The notes beneath the pieces are model-generated. The model ran no database searches. It was not told the origin of the DNA and saw only the letters and a program-made list of their open reading frames with translations. Position numbers and translations under genes: made by a program. Source: Paraphysomonas bandaiensis (Eukaryota > Chrysophyceae). Taken from it: a DNA stretch of 28,739 nucleotides. Below are positions 18,648 through 27,423 of the stretch, in pieces (within the stretch, counting starts at the first letter, position 1; each line of letters opens with the position of its first letter). The stretch is from contig CBFFRP010000632.1 in NCBI GenBank assembly GCA_965644295.1, positions 1 through 28,739 on the forward strand, in the 5' to 3' direction.

Positions 18648-19240
18648 TAGCTAATAGTTACTGTGCATTAAATGTAATGGAGTTTCTTTTTTATTTCTGC
18701 TATGTTCTATGATATATCGAAATTTATGAATAACTTTTTTGGCATATTTTGATTAATCTAGTTTGAACCACTTTTCACCTCTGGTGAAGCGAATGTTCAG
18801 AAAACTCCTGCACTCTCCCATATTCAGCATCTCAAATGTCTGAAAATCAATATCAAAAGACGCAATTTTATAATGTCATCTACATACAATAGCAACAATG
18901 TAAGTTTATTTTGAAGCCATCAAAAATACAGACACGTATCAAGCACACATGCTTTAAAATTCATAGATTAGAAACATTTATCTATTAGTCTATTCCATAT
19001 TCCATTGACGCGGTGAAGATCGTAAACCGTATAGCGTTTTGATCAAATTGAATCACCATCCTTCACCGAGCTCTTCATCTGGCGATGGATGCATATATAC
19101 GTCTTCATCGAGATGAGCATGACAAAACGCCGAACTCACGTCAAGTTGATGTACATGCATATGAAACATAAAGGCGATTGATATCACGAGCCCATAGTGA
19201 TGAATCAATGCACTCACTCTCTGTGGAGGATCCACTCCCT
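18384..19240 (-). pseudogene. Ty1/copia reverse transcriptase relic
   Basis: Minus-strand remains of the copia RT domain. 19235-19053 encodes HVHQLDVSSAFCHAHLDED and VYM, the HQ(L/M)DV..AF motif. Continuing downward the frames read LYGLRSSPRQWN (near 19000-18985), a YVDD-like catalytic box (GTATGTAGATGACATTA near 18885-18870) and FEMLNMGECRSFLNIRF (near 18840-18790). Arm 1 of the inverted repeat follows as the RT tail. Many stop codons and frameshifts make it non-functional. No LTRs were recognised around it. Confidence 0.85.
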
Positions 19241-19319
19241 ATTCTTTATGTCATTTACTCATTGATATGGAGTACTATACTCCACTATATTAGTAGGACA
19301 TATCAAGTGTGCAACTGGT

Positions 19320-19570
19320 GAAAATAGATCATTGGAAATAGGGTATACATACTTTATTTTCTGGACCAGTGTTAAATCCAATTACTTATGTCAATACGAC
19401 TACGGTCTATCTAAACTCGCTTTACAACGGTATTGCGGTAGTCATTTTGCATAACAGATGTAATTAGCATTCCACTGTAATATCAGACAATAAAAGTGTT
19501 GTGGCAACATCAATGCATGACAGTTATCTAATGCCACAAAGAAAGCTACGGCCATTTATGATATGATGAC
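19320..19570 (+). pseudogene. Possible copia RNase H relic
   Basis: On the plus strand, weak pieces resemble the copia RNase H region: RSLEIGYTYFIFW near 19327-19365 (the +S..GY.F motif), and further on VISDNKSVVATSMHDS with MPQRKLRPF (the DN.sA...... RSKHID pattern) at ~19470-19555. Stops interrupt it. It is opposite in strand to the RT at 18760-19240 but matches arm 2 of the inverted repeat, so a local inversion or two nested elements is implied. Confidence 0.4.
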
Positions 19571-19606
19571 ACAAGATATATATTCACTTTCAACCTAGCA
19601 CTTCCC

Positions 19607-20422
19607 CTATATCACTACACCAGCTTTTTCCAAGGCCTTACAGTGTTCTGGCCTGTGCTGCCGGATGTACTCTAGAACCTTACTCCTGATTTTATCCGTA
19701 GGTAATTGAAGCATTGTGAATACAGCATGTAGAGCATCTCGAGGATCACTTGTATATGTAGTGGATAGCAGTTCTATCTCCCCGATATGATACTGACCGA
19801 CTCTGGTGACTCCATCATACTCTACACTCGAAATGATATCCGAAGGTGTGAAAAAGTCCACTCTATCAACATCTGCGTATACTTCCACAGTGTGATTACA
19901 ACCACACATATTGACGCTCAACCTAATGTGATATCGATTTCTGGTTGTCATAAATTTACCAAAGCATTTGAAGCCGCCTGCAGCCAAGCTCAATAGTTTG
20001 TCCTCAACGTCGTTTCCACCTTTATTGACAAATCTCTGTCCGGTGATGCTACATATGTGCTCTTGTATATAATCCCAATTAGTTGACTCATTGTAACAAT
20101 CGACTTTATTCACGGTATTAACCACATTATTTTCACTGTGGGAATTAGGAGCACGATGGGGCCATTTCAACTCTAACGTATTATTTCTTTTACGCAGCCA
20201 CAGATCGTGGGTTGTCAAACTGAAGGAGGAGTCATCATAATACGAATCACAGAATTCCATTCTTTCCACATTATGAGCTAGCTTTTCAAACCTCGAAACC
20301 AGATCTGGGGTGCAAACAAACTTTCTGAGCAAGCATGTTATACAGTGGGATTAGCTGAGGAAACACACTCACCTCTCTATTTCCAGAACAGAATCAGTGG
20401 TAACTACGTTAGCGGGTTGCAT
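19607..20422 (-). CDS. THTPA-like: CYTH-domain thiamine-triphosphatase-like protein
   Basis: Two exons, complement(19607..20324, 20373..20422), with a 48-bp GT-AG intron; 255 residues, near the ~230 of animal thiamine triphosphatase. CYTH (triphosphate tunnel metalloenzyme) proteins hydrolyse triphosphate-containing substrates with Mg2+ or Mn2+. The tunnel signature ExExK is E14-I-E16-R-K18 and spans the intron: the first exon supplies LEIE and the split Arg codon, the second KF. Further family motifs are FCDSYYDDSSFSLTTHDLWL, RKRNNTLELKWP, the acidic-basic strands VEVYADVDRVDFF and the late GEIELLS. It fits the thiamine-triphosphatase branch best (YYD...L...D.WLR.R...ELK), but other triphosphate substrates are possible. 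The exon 1 start at 20422 is the only ATG that yields ExExK. Confidence 0.93.
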
Positions 20423-20642
20423 TTGTGTTTAGTCTTGTTACAATGGGGACGTTGACAGTGAGAGACGGAGCTGCTCTGAGTTCAGTTCAGTTCATTCCAC
20501 TGCAGTCACCACAACCGCTACAGAGAATACAGTTCTTATACAGCAGGAATACAGTCCTTTACATACAGTCCCCTAAATCTGGTACAGTATTTTGTTATGG
20601 TGTTCGTATTCCCTCACAGGACATCGTTCCAATCCACTGCAT

Positions 20643-20677
<35 letters not shown>

Positions 20678-20904
20678 GACTGAAATTTTAGTTCAACATA
20701 TAGTAGTGTACGTACAGCAGAGCAGAGCGGTGGATACGCTGAGCTGCTGCTGTAATCTGTGTGCAGCATATCACACAGGAGCATTGCCCCGCCGCCAGAG
20801 TTATAGTCTTAATTTTGCGGTATAAATATCGATATTGATGCGTCGCCACTCTTAGGTTACGGCGCGTAGTACATCGTTATTGGAAACTGTGATTAGATAA
20901 CCTC
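20423..20904. promoter_or_regulatory. Bidirectional promoter region, CYTH gene / giant repeat protein
   Basis: 482 bp between divergent starts. A TATA-box-like TATAAAT at 20821-20827 lies 78 bp before the ATG of the plus-strand gene. GGTACAGTA occurs at 20581-20589. A (CA)n microsatellite occupies 20646-20674. The region also has direct repeats of CAGTTC-type words at 20480-20535. Confidence 0.5.
20646..20674 (+). repeat. (CA)n microsatellite
   Basis: An uninterrupted CA dinucleotide run of 29 nt in the divergent promoter between the CYTH gene and the giant repeat protein. Such tracts are length-variable and can adopt Z-DNA. Confidence 0.95.
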
Positions 20905-23900
20905 ATGCGCATGGTCTACAGTACACGCATCTTTGCCTTCATGGCTACCATAGTCTACTTTGGTAGTCATGGATTACCATCAGTCCTTGCTGATAACGAT
21001 ATGGCCGATTTCATTTTAATAACTGATTTCCCATCGGAGTACCCAACTGCATACCCAACTGCGAGTGCATCCGCTTCGAGTGTCGGTCCTTCGGTTTACG
21101 CGACAGATTCTCCAACTCAGTATCCTACGACAAGCCCTACTTTGTATCCAACTCAATTTCCAACAGATTTCCCATCAGAGTATCCTACTGCATACCCAAC
21201 CCCATTCCCAACTGCGAGTCCATCCACTTATCCTACCGTTTATCCGACTGTTTTCCCAACTTCTTATCCGACAGACCTTTCGACCGATGTTTTTTCAGTT
21301 GATTATTCTGATGGTGATATATCAGCTCTATTTTCTGATAGTTTGATCTCCTCGGTACCACTAACCACTGATTATCCTACCCAATTTCCAACTGATTTCC
21401 CATCGGAGTATCCTACTGCATACCCGACTACACTCCCAAGTACGAGTCCTTCCGCTTCTCCGAGTGTCAAACCTACGGTTTACCCGACAGATTCTCCCAC
21501 TCAACATCCAACGGTGAGCCCTACTTTGTATCTGGCTCAATTTCCAACAGATTTCCCATCGGAGTACCCAACTGCGTACCCGACTACACTCCCAACTGCT
21601 GTGTATCCAACTCAATTTCCAACAGATTTCCCATCGGAGTACCCAACTGCATACCCGACTACCCTCCCAACTACTGGCCCTAGCTCTTCTCCAACCAATT
21701 ACCCGACGCGTTACCCAACAGATTCTCCCTCTTTGCACTCTACGACATGCCCTACCATTTATCCGACTCAATTCCCAACTGATTTCCCATCAGAGTATCC
21801 TACTTTGTATCCAACTCAATTTCCTACAGATTTCCCATCGGAGTACCCAACTGCATACCCGACTACATTCCCAACTACTTGCCCTAGCTCTTCTCCAACC
21901 AATTACCCGACACGTTGCCCTACAGATTCTCCCACTCAACACCCTATGACATGCCCTACCGTGTATCCGACTAGTTTTCTAACTGATTTCCCATCAGAGT
22001 ATCCTACTGCATACCCTACTACATTCCCAAGTACGAGTCCTTCCGCTTCTCCGAGTGTCAAACCTACGGTTTACCCGACAGATTCTCCCACCCAGTATCC
22101 TACGACAAGTCCTACTTTGTATCCGACTAGTTTTCCAACAGATTTCCCATCGGAGTACCCAACTGCATACCCAACCCCATTCCCAACTGCGAGTCCATCC
22201 ACTTATCCTACCGTTTATCCGACTGTTTTCCCAACTTCTTATCCGACAGACCTTTCGACCGATGTTTTTTCAGTTGATTATTCTGATGGTGATATATCAG
22301 CTCTATTTTCTGATAGTTTGATCTCCTCGGTACCACTAACCACTGATTATCCTACCCAATTTCCAACTGATTTTCCATCGGAGTATCCTACTGCATACTC
22401 GACTACACTCCCAAGTACGAGTCCTTCCGCTTCTCCGAGTGTCAAACCTACGGTTTACCCGACAGATTCTCCCACTCAACATCCAACGGTGAGCCCTACT
22501 TTGTATCCGACTAGTTTTCCAACTGATTTCCCATCGGAGTACCCAACTGCATACCCGACTACACTCCCAAGTACGAGTCCTTCCGCTTCTCCGAGTGTCA
22601 AACCTACGGTTTACCCGACAGATTCTCCCACTCAACATCCAACGGTGAGCCCTACTTTGTATCCGACTAGTTTTCCAACAGATTTCCCATCGGAGTACCC
22701 AACTGCATACCCGACTACACTCCCAAGTACGAGTCCTTCCGCTTCTCCGAGTGTCAAACCTACGGTTTACCCGACAGATTCTCCCACTCAACATCCAACG
22801 GTGAGCCCTACTTTGTATCCGACTAGTTTTCCAACAGATTTCCCATCGGAGTACCCAACTGCATACCCGACTACACTCCCAAGTACGAGTCCTTCCGCTT
22901 CTCCGAGTGTCAAACCTACGGTTTACCCGACAGATTCTCCCACTCAACATCCAACGGTGAGCCCTACTTTGTATCCGACTAGTTTTCCAACAGATTTCCC
23001 ATCGGAGTACCCAACTGCATACCCGACTACACTCCCAAGTACGAGTCCTTCCGCTTCTCCGAGTGTCAAACCTACGGTTTACCCGACAGATTCTCCCACT
23101 CAACATCCAACGGTGAGCCCTACTTTGTATCCGACTAGTTTTCCAACTGATTTCCCATCGGAGTACCCAACTGCATACCCGACTACATTCCCAACTACTG
23201 GCCCTAGCGCTTATCCAACCAATTACCCGACGTGTTACCCAACAGATTCTCCCTCTTTGCACCCTACGACATGCCCTACCCTTTATCCGACTCAATTCCC
23301 AACTGATTTCCCATCAGAGTATCCTACTGCATACCCAACTACATTCCCAACTACGAATCCTTCCGCTTATCCTACCGTTTATCCCACTATTTTCCCAACT
23401 TCTTATCCGACAGACCTTTCGACCGATGTTTTTTCAGTTGATTATTCTGATGGTGATATATCAGCTCTATTTTCTGATAGTTTGATCTCCTCGGTACCAC
23501 TAACCACTGATTATCCTACCCAATTTCCAACTGATTTTCCATCGGAGTATCCTATTGCATACCCGACTACACTCCCAAGTACGAGTCCTTCCGCTTCTCC
23601 GAGTGTCAAACCTACGGTTTACCCGACAGATTCTCCCACTCAACATCCAATGGTGAGCCCTACTTTGTATCCGACTAGTTTTCCAACTGATTTCCCATCG
23701 GAGTACCCAACTGCATACCCGACTACACTCCCAAGTACGAGTCCTTCCGCTTCTCCGAGTGTCAAACCTACGGTTTACCCGACAGATTCTCCCACTCAAC
23801 ATCCAACGGTGAGCCCTACTTTGTATCCGACTAGTTTTCCAACAGATTTCCCATCGGAGTACCCAACTGCATACCCGACTACACTCCCAAGTACGAGTCC

Positions 23901-26900
23901 TTCCGCTTCTCCGAGTGTCAAACCTACGGTTTACCCGACAGATTCTCCCACTCAACATCCAACGGTGAGCCCTACTTTGTATCCGACTAGTTTTCCAACA
24001 GATTTCCCATCGGAGTACCCAACTGCATACCCGACTACACTCCCAAGTACGAGTCCTTCCGCTTCTCCGAGTGTCAAACCTACGGTTTACCCGACAGATT
24101 CTCCCACTCAACATCCAACGGTGAGCCCTACTTTGTATCCGACTAGTTTTCCAACAGATTTCCCATCGGAGTACCCAACTGCATACCCAACTGTATATCC
24201 AACTTTTTCTCCTTCTGAATCACCAACATTAAATCCTACTGTATTCCCGACAGCAAGTCCTACCGCTTATCCGAGTGTCGAACCCACGGTTTACCCGACA
24301 GATTTTCCCACTCAATATCCAACGACAAGTCCTACTTTGTATCCTACTCAATTCCCAACTCATTTTCCATCAGAGTATCCTACTGCATACCCAACTGTAT
24401 ATCCAACTTTTACTCCTTCTGTATCACCAACATTAAATCCTTCTGTATTCCCGACAGCAAGTCCTACTGCTTATCCCACCAATGACCCGACGTTGTTACC
24501 AACAGCAAGTCCTACCGCTTATCCGAGTGTCGAACCCACGGTTTACCCGACAGATTTTCCCACTCAATATCCAACGACAAGTCCTACTTTGTATCCTACT
24601 CAATTCCCAACTCATTTTCCATCAGAGTATCCTACTGCATACCCTACTACATTTCCTACTGCTTATCCCACTGTTCAGCCGACGTTTTCTCCAACTGATA
24701 TACCCACTGCTCAACCATCGAGCGTGCCTAGTTGCCAGCCATCATGTGTACCGAGTGGTCAACCGTCTTGTGTACCGAGTGGCCAGCCTTCCAGTGTTCC
24801 ATCGTTTGTTCCTACGGGCCAGCCATCATGTGTACCGAGTGGTCAGCCATCTTGTGTGCCAAGTGGTCAGCCTTCCAGTGTTCCATCATTTGTTCCAACT
24901 GGGCAGCCGTCTTCTGTACCGAGTGGTCAGCCATCTTGTGTACCGAGTGGTCAGCCTTCCAGTGTTCCGTCATCTGTTCCTACGGGCCAGCCGTCTTCTG
25001 TACCGAGTGGTCAGCCATCTTGTGTACCGAGTGGCCAGCCTTCCAGTGTTCCATCATTTGTTCCAACTGGCCAGCCGTCTTGTACACCGAGTGGTCAGCC
25101 ATCTTGTGTACCGAGCGGTCAGCCTTCCAGTGTTCCATCATCTGTTCCAATTGGACAGCCGTCTTGTACACCGAGTGGTCAGCCTTCCAGGGTTCCATCA
25201 TGTGTTCCAACTGGGCAGCCGTCTTGTATACCGAGTGGTCAGCCATCTTGTGTACCGAGTGGTCAGCCTTCCAGTGTTCCATCATCTGTTCCAACTGGGC
25301 AACCGTCTTCTGTTCCGAGTGGTCAGCCTTCCAGGGTTCCATCATCTTTTCCTACGGGCCAGCCATCTTGTATACCGAGTGGTCAGCCATCTTGTGTACC
25401 GAGTGGCCAGCCTTCCAGTGTTCCATCATTTGTTCCTACGGGCCAGCCGTCTTGTACACCGAGTGGTCAGCCATCTTGTGTACCGAGCGGTCAGCCTTCC
25501 AGTGTTCCATCATCTGTTCCAACTGGACAGCCGTCTTGTATACCGAGTGGTCAGCCTTCCAGGGTTCCATCATCTGTTCCTACGGGCCAACCGTCTTGTA
25601 TACCGAGTGGTCAGCCGTCTTGTGTACCGAGTGGCCAGCCTTCCAGTGTTCCATCATTTGTTCCAACTGGGCAGCCGTCTTCTGTTCCGAGTGGTCAGCC
25701 TTCCAGTGTTCCGTCATCTGTTCCTACGGGCCAGCCATCTTGTATACCGAGTGGTCAGCCATCTTGTGTACCGAGTGGCCAGCCTTCCAGTGTTCCATCA
25801 TTTGTTCCTACGGTCCAGCCGTCTTGTACACCGAGTGGTCAGCCATCTTGTGTACCGAGCGGTCAGCCTTCCAGTGTTCCATCATCTGTTCCAACTGGAC
25901 AGCCGTCTTGTATACCGAGTGGTCAGCCTTCCAGGGTTCCATCATCTGTTCCTACGGGCCAACCGTCTTGTATACCGAGTGGTCAGCCGTCTTGTGTACC
26001 GAGTGGCCAGCCTTCCAGTGTTCCATCATCTGTTCCAACTGGGCAGCCGTCTTCTGTTCCGAGTGGTCAGCCTTCCAGTGTTCCGTCATCTGTTCCTACG
26101 GGCCAGCCATCTTGTATACCGAGTGGTCAGCCTACAGGCCAGCCGAGTGCTGTACCGACAGCTGTTCCTACTGATAATCCCCAGCCAACGAAGCGTCCGG
26201 TTTTCAAGTTTCCTGATCCAACTCATAGTCCAACAAGGCTACCGACTTTGCAACCAACTACGGGAACCCCCACTACAAAACCAACACTACCTCTCGGCCA
26301 AACCCATAACCCCACGGTGTCACCAACAATGAAGCCTGTCGTGGTTTTCAATCCTACGGCGAGACCAGTGTTTACTCTTCCCGATCCGACTGTAGCCCCA
26401 ACGAGAGAGCCCACACATGAACCGAGTATATCTCCAACATGCGGTCCAACTCTTTCCCCATCCCTTCCCCCCGGCCAAACCCATAACCCCACGGTATCAC
26501 CAACAATGAAGCCTGTCGTGGTTTTCAATCCTACGGCGAGACCAGTGTTTACTCTTCCCGATCCGACTGTAGCCCCAACGAGAGAGCCCACACATGAACC
26601 GAGTATATCTCCAACATGCAGTCCAACTCTTTCCCCATCCCTTCCCCCCGGCCAAACCCATAACCCCACGGTATCACCAACAATGAAGCCTGTCGTGGTT
26701 TTCAATCCTACGGCGAGACCAGTGTTTACTCTTCCCGATCCGACTGTAGCCCCAACGAGAGAGCCCACACATGAACCGAGTATATCTCCAACATGCGGTC
26801 CAACTCTTTCCCCATCCCTTCCCCCCGGCCAAACCCATAACCCCACGGTGTCACCAACAATGAAACCTGTCGTGGTTTTCAATCCTACGGCGAGACCAGT

Positions 26901-27423
26901 GTTTACTCTTCCCGATCCGACTGTAGCCCCAACGAGAGAGCCCACACATGAACCGAGTATATCTCCAACTTGTGGTCCAACTCTTTCCCCATCCCTTCCC
27001 CCCGGCCAAACCCATAACCCCACGGTATCACCAACAATGAAGCCTGTCGTGGTTTTCAATCCTACGGCGAGACCAGTGTTTACTCTTCCCAATCCGACTG
27101 TAGCCCCAACGAGAGAACCTACTATTTCACCCACAGAAGCACCTACTCGACCTCCGACCGCTATTCCGACACTTGCTTTCGGAAGCACTGTTGATCCTAC
27201 TACATCTCCTACAGAAGCACCTATTATTGTAAAGGCCCCGACGCGTAAGCCAGTGTTTTCATTCAACAATCCAACTGTGGCACCTTCTCCCCAGCCGGTG
27301 TTCGCATTCACTTCATCTCCAACACCTCCTCCGGTCGCCACTCAGAAACCCACAACTGCGCCGACAAGAGCACCAGTGCTAAATATTCCAACAAAGCGAC
27401 CTGTCCTCCCATTTTTTCTTTAG
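20905..27423 (+). CDS. Giant secreted Pro/Thr/Ser tetrad-repeat protein
   Basis: One uninterrupted 2172-residue frame. An in-frame TGA 14 bases upstream fixes the start. Residues 1-29 form a signal peptide (hydrophobic core IFAFMATIVYF, cleavage after SVLA). Almost the whole protein is a four-residue unit with Pro then Thr/Ser. Region 1 (~45-1270) is xP(T/S)x, rich in YPT; ten copies of a 52-residue (156-bp) block occur there, and an acidic 30-odd-residue insert (DVFSVDYSDGDISALFSDSL) recurs three times. Region 2 (~1270-1745) is GQPSxxPS with many Cys. Region 3 (~1797-2072) is five 59-residue (177-bp) blocks with ARPVFTLPDPT. The tail ends KRPVLPFFL with no membrane anchor. The composition suggests a hydroxyproline/O-glycosylated extracellular or wall protein, comparable to extensins or mucins; similar proteins are known in heterokonts. 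Function not assignable. Confidence 0.93.
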   Translation: MRMVYSTRIFAFMATIVYFGSHGLPSVLADNDMADFILITDFPSEYPTAYPTASASASSVGPSVYATDSPTQYPTTSPTLYPTQFPTDFPSEYPTAYPTPFPTASPSTYPTVYPTVFPTSYPTDLSTDVFSVDYSDGDISALFSDSLISSVPLTTDYPTQFPTDFPSEYPTAYPTTLPSTSPSASPSVKPTVYPTDSPTQHPTVSPTLYLAQFPTDFPSEYPTAYPTTLPTAVYPTQFPTDFPSEYPTAYPTTLPTTGPSSSPTNYPTRYPTDSPSLHSTTCPTIYPTQFPTDFPSEYPTLYPTQFPTDFPSEYPTAYPTTFPTTCPSSSPTNYPTRCPTDSPTQHPMTCPTVYPTSFLTDFPSEYPTAYPTTFPSTSPSASPSVKPTVYPTDSPTQYPTTSPTLYPTSFPTDFPSEYPTAYPTPFPTASPSTYPTVYPTVFPTSYPTDLSTDVFSVDYSDGDISALFSDSLISSVPLTTDYPTQFPTDFPSEYPTAYSTTLPSTSPSASPSVKPTVYPTDSPTQHPTVSPTLYPTSFPTDFPSEYPTAYPTTLPSTSPSASPSVKPTVYPTDSPTQHPTVSPTLYPTSFPTDFPSEYPTAYPTTLPSTSPSASPSVKPTVYPTDSPTQHPTVSPTLYPTSFPTDFPSEYPTAYPTTLPSTSPSASPSVKPTVYPTDSPTQHPTVSPTLYPTSFPTDFPSEYPTAYPTTLPSTSPSASPSVKPTVYPTDSPTQHPTVSPTLYPTSFPTDFPSEYPTAYPTTFPTTGPSAYPTNYPTCYPTDSPSLHPTTCPTLYPTQFPTDFPSEYPTAYPTTFPTTNPSAYPTVYPTIFPTSYPTDLSTDVFSVDYSDGDISALFSDSLISSVPLTTDYPTQFPTDFPSEYPIAYPTTLPSTSPSASPSVKPTVYPTDSPTQHPMVSPTLYPTSFPTDFPSEYPTAYPTTLPSTSPSASPSVKPTVYPTDSPTQHPTVSPTLYPTSFPTDFPSEYPTAYPTTLPSTSPSASPSVKPTVYPTDSPTQHPTVSPTLYPTSFPTDFPSEYPTAYPTTLPSTSPSASPSVKPTVYPTDSPTQHPTVSPTLYPTSFPTDFPSEYPTAYPTVYPTFSPSESPTLNPTVFPTASPTAYPSVEPTVYPTDFPTQYPTTSPTLYPTQFPTHFPSEYPTAYPTVYPTFTPSVSPTLNPSVFPTASPTAYPTNDPTLLPTASPTAYPSVEPTVYPTDFPTQYPTTSPTLYPTQFPTHFPSEYPTAYPTTFPTAYPTVQPTFSPTDIPTAQPSSVPSCQPSCVPSGQPSCVPSGQPSSVPSFVPTGQPSCVPSGQPSCVPSGQPSSVPSFVPTGQPSSVPSGQPSCVPSGQPSSVPSSVPTGQPSSVPSGQPSCVPSGQPSSVPSFVPTGQPSCTPSGQPSCVPSGQPSSVPSSVPIGQPSCTPSGQPSRVPSCVPTGQPSCIPSGQPSCVPSGQPSSVPSSVPTGQPSSVPSGQPSRVPSSFPTGQPSCIPSGQPSCVPSGQPSSVPSFVPTGQPSCTPSGQPSCVPSGQPSSVPSSVPTGQPSCIPSGQPSRVPSSVPTGQPSCIPSGQPSCVPSGQPSSVPSFVPTGQPSSVPSGQPSSVPSSVPTGQPSCIPSGQPSCVPSGQPSSVPSFVPTVQPSCTPSGQPSCVPSGQPSSVPSSVPTGQPSCIPSGQPSRVPSSVPTGQPSCIPSGQPSCVPSGQPSSVPSSVPTGQPSSVPSGQPSSVPSSVPTGQPSCIPSGQPTGQPSAVPTAVPTDNPQPTKRPVFKFPDPTHSPTRLPTLQPTTGTPTTKPTLPLGQTHNPTVSPTMKPVVVFNPTARPVFTLPDPTVAPTREPTHEPSISPTCGPTLSPSLPPGQTHNPTVSPTMKPVVVFNPTARPVFTLPDPTVAPTREPTHEPSISPTCSPTLSPSLPPGQTHNPTVSPTMKPVVVFNPTARPVFTLPDPTVAPTREPTHEPSISPTCGPTLSPSLPPGQTHNPTVSPTMKPVVVFNPTARPVFTLPDPTVAPTREPTHEPSISPTCGPTLSPSLPPGQTHNPTVSPTMKPVVVFNPTARPVFTLPNPTVAPTREPTISPTEAPTRPPTAIPTLAFGSTVDPTTSPTEAPIIVKAPTRKPVFSFNNPTVAPSPQPVFAFTSSPTPPPVATQKPTTAPTRAPVLNIPTKRPVLPFFL
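21281..21372 (+). repeat. Acidic insert module, copy 1 of 3
   Basis: Encodes STDVFSVDYSDGDISALFSD and on to SSVPLTTDYPT, the only stretches that break the four-residue Pro rhythm in region 1. Near-identical copies start at 22256 and 23420, each preceded by PTVYPT(V/I)FPTSYPTDL. Spacing is 975 and 1164 bp, which defines a higher-order repeat. Confidence 0.9.
22256..22347 (+). repeat. Acidic insert module, copy 2 of 3
   Basis: Same sequence as at 21281, within the 2172-residue gene. The downstream array of 156-bp repeats starts immediately after it. Confidence 0.9.
22345..23124 (+). repeat. Five tandem 156-bp repeats
   Basis: Each unit encodes 52 residues, thirteen tetrads: YPTS FPTD FPSE YPTA YPTT LPST SPSA SPSV KPTV YPTD SPTQ HPTV SPTL. 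The marker GGTGAGCCCTACTTTG ends each unit at 22500, 22656, 22812, 22968 and 23124. Units are almost identical at the nucleotide level, so duplication or gene conversion was recent. Confidence 0.93.
23420..23511 (+). repeat. Acidic insert module, copy 3 of 3
   Basis: Third copy of the DVFSVDYSDGDIS insert. It is followed by the second array of 156-bp repeats, repeating the arrangement at 22256. Confidence 0.9.
23509..24132 (+). repeat. Four tandem 156-bp repeats, second array
   Basis: Same 52-residue unit as at 22345-23124, with units ending at 23664, 23820, 23976 and 24132. The first unit carries HPMV and AYPIAYPT-type single substitutions. Confidence 0.93.
24715..26145 (+). repeat. GQPS/xxPS tetrad array with cysteines
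   Basis: Encodes repeats of the form GQPSCVPSGQPSSVPSFVPT and variants (SCIPS, SCTPS, SRVPS). The 12-bp unit continues the four-residue Pro periodicity of region 1, but with Gly-Gln and frequent Cys. Long open frames in the other two plus-strand frames here are by-products of the repeat. Confidence 0.93.
26296..27120 (+). repeat. Five 177-bp repeats
   Basis: GGCCAAACCCATAACCCCAC starts units at 26296, 26473, 26650, 26827 and 27004, exactly 177 bp apart (59 residues). Each encodes GQTHNPTVSPTMKPVVVFNP, then ARPVFTLPDPTVAPTREP, then a Cys-containing PTC(G/S)PTLSPSLPP end. The last unit is truncated and drifts into the C-terminal tail. Confidence 0.93.

Noticed and set aside
22345-24132. CRISPR-like array
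   Set aside because: Repeats are contiguous, in frame and coding, with no unique spacers; a eukaryotic tandem repeat.
24482-26332. 616-codon open frame and a 480-codon open frame (24732-26174) overlapping the giant gene on the same strand
   Set aside because: By-products of a stop-free 12-bp repeat read in the other frames; no signal peptide, no plausible start context, and composition wholly dictated by the GQPS frame.
22336-27341. Long antisense open frames (22336-23295, 23500-24114, 24980-25345, 26223-27341)
   Set aside because: Their periodicity equals that of the sense-strand repeats, so absence of stops is inherited from the repeat unit, not from selection on the antisense strand.
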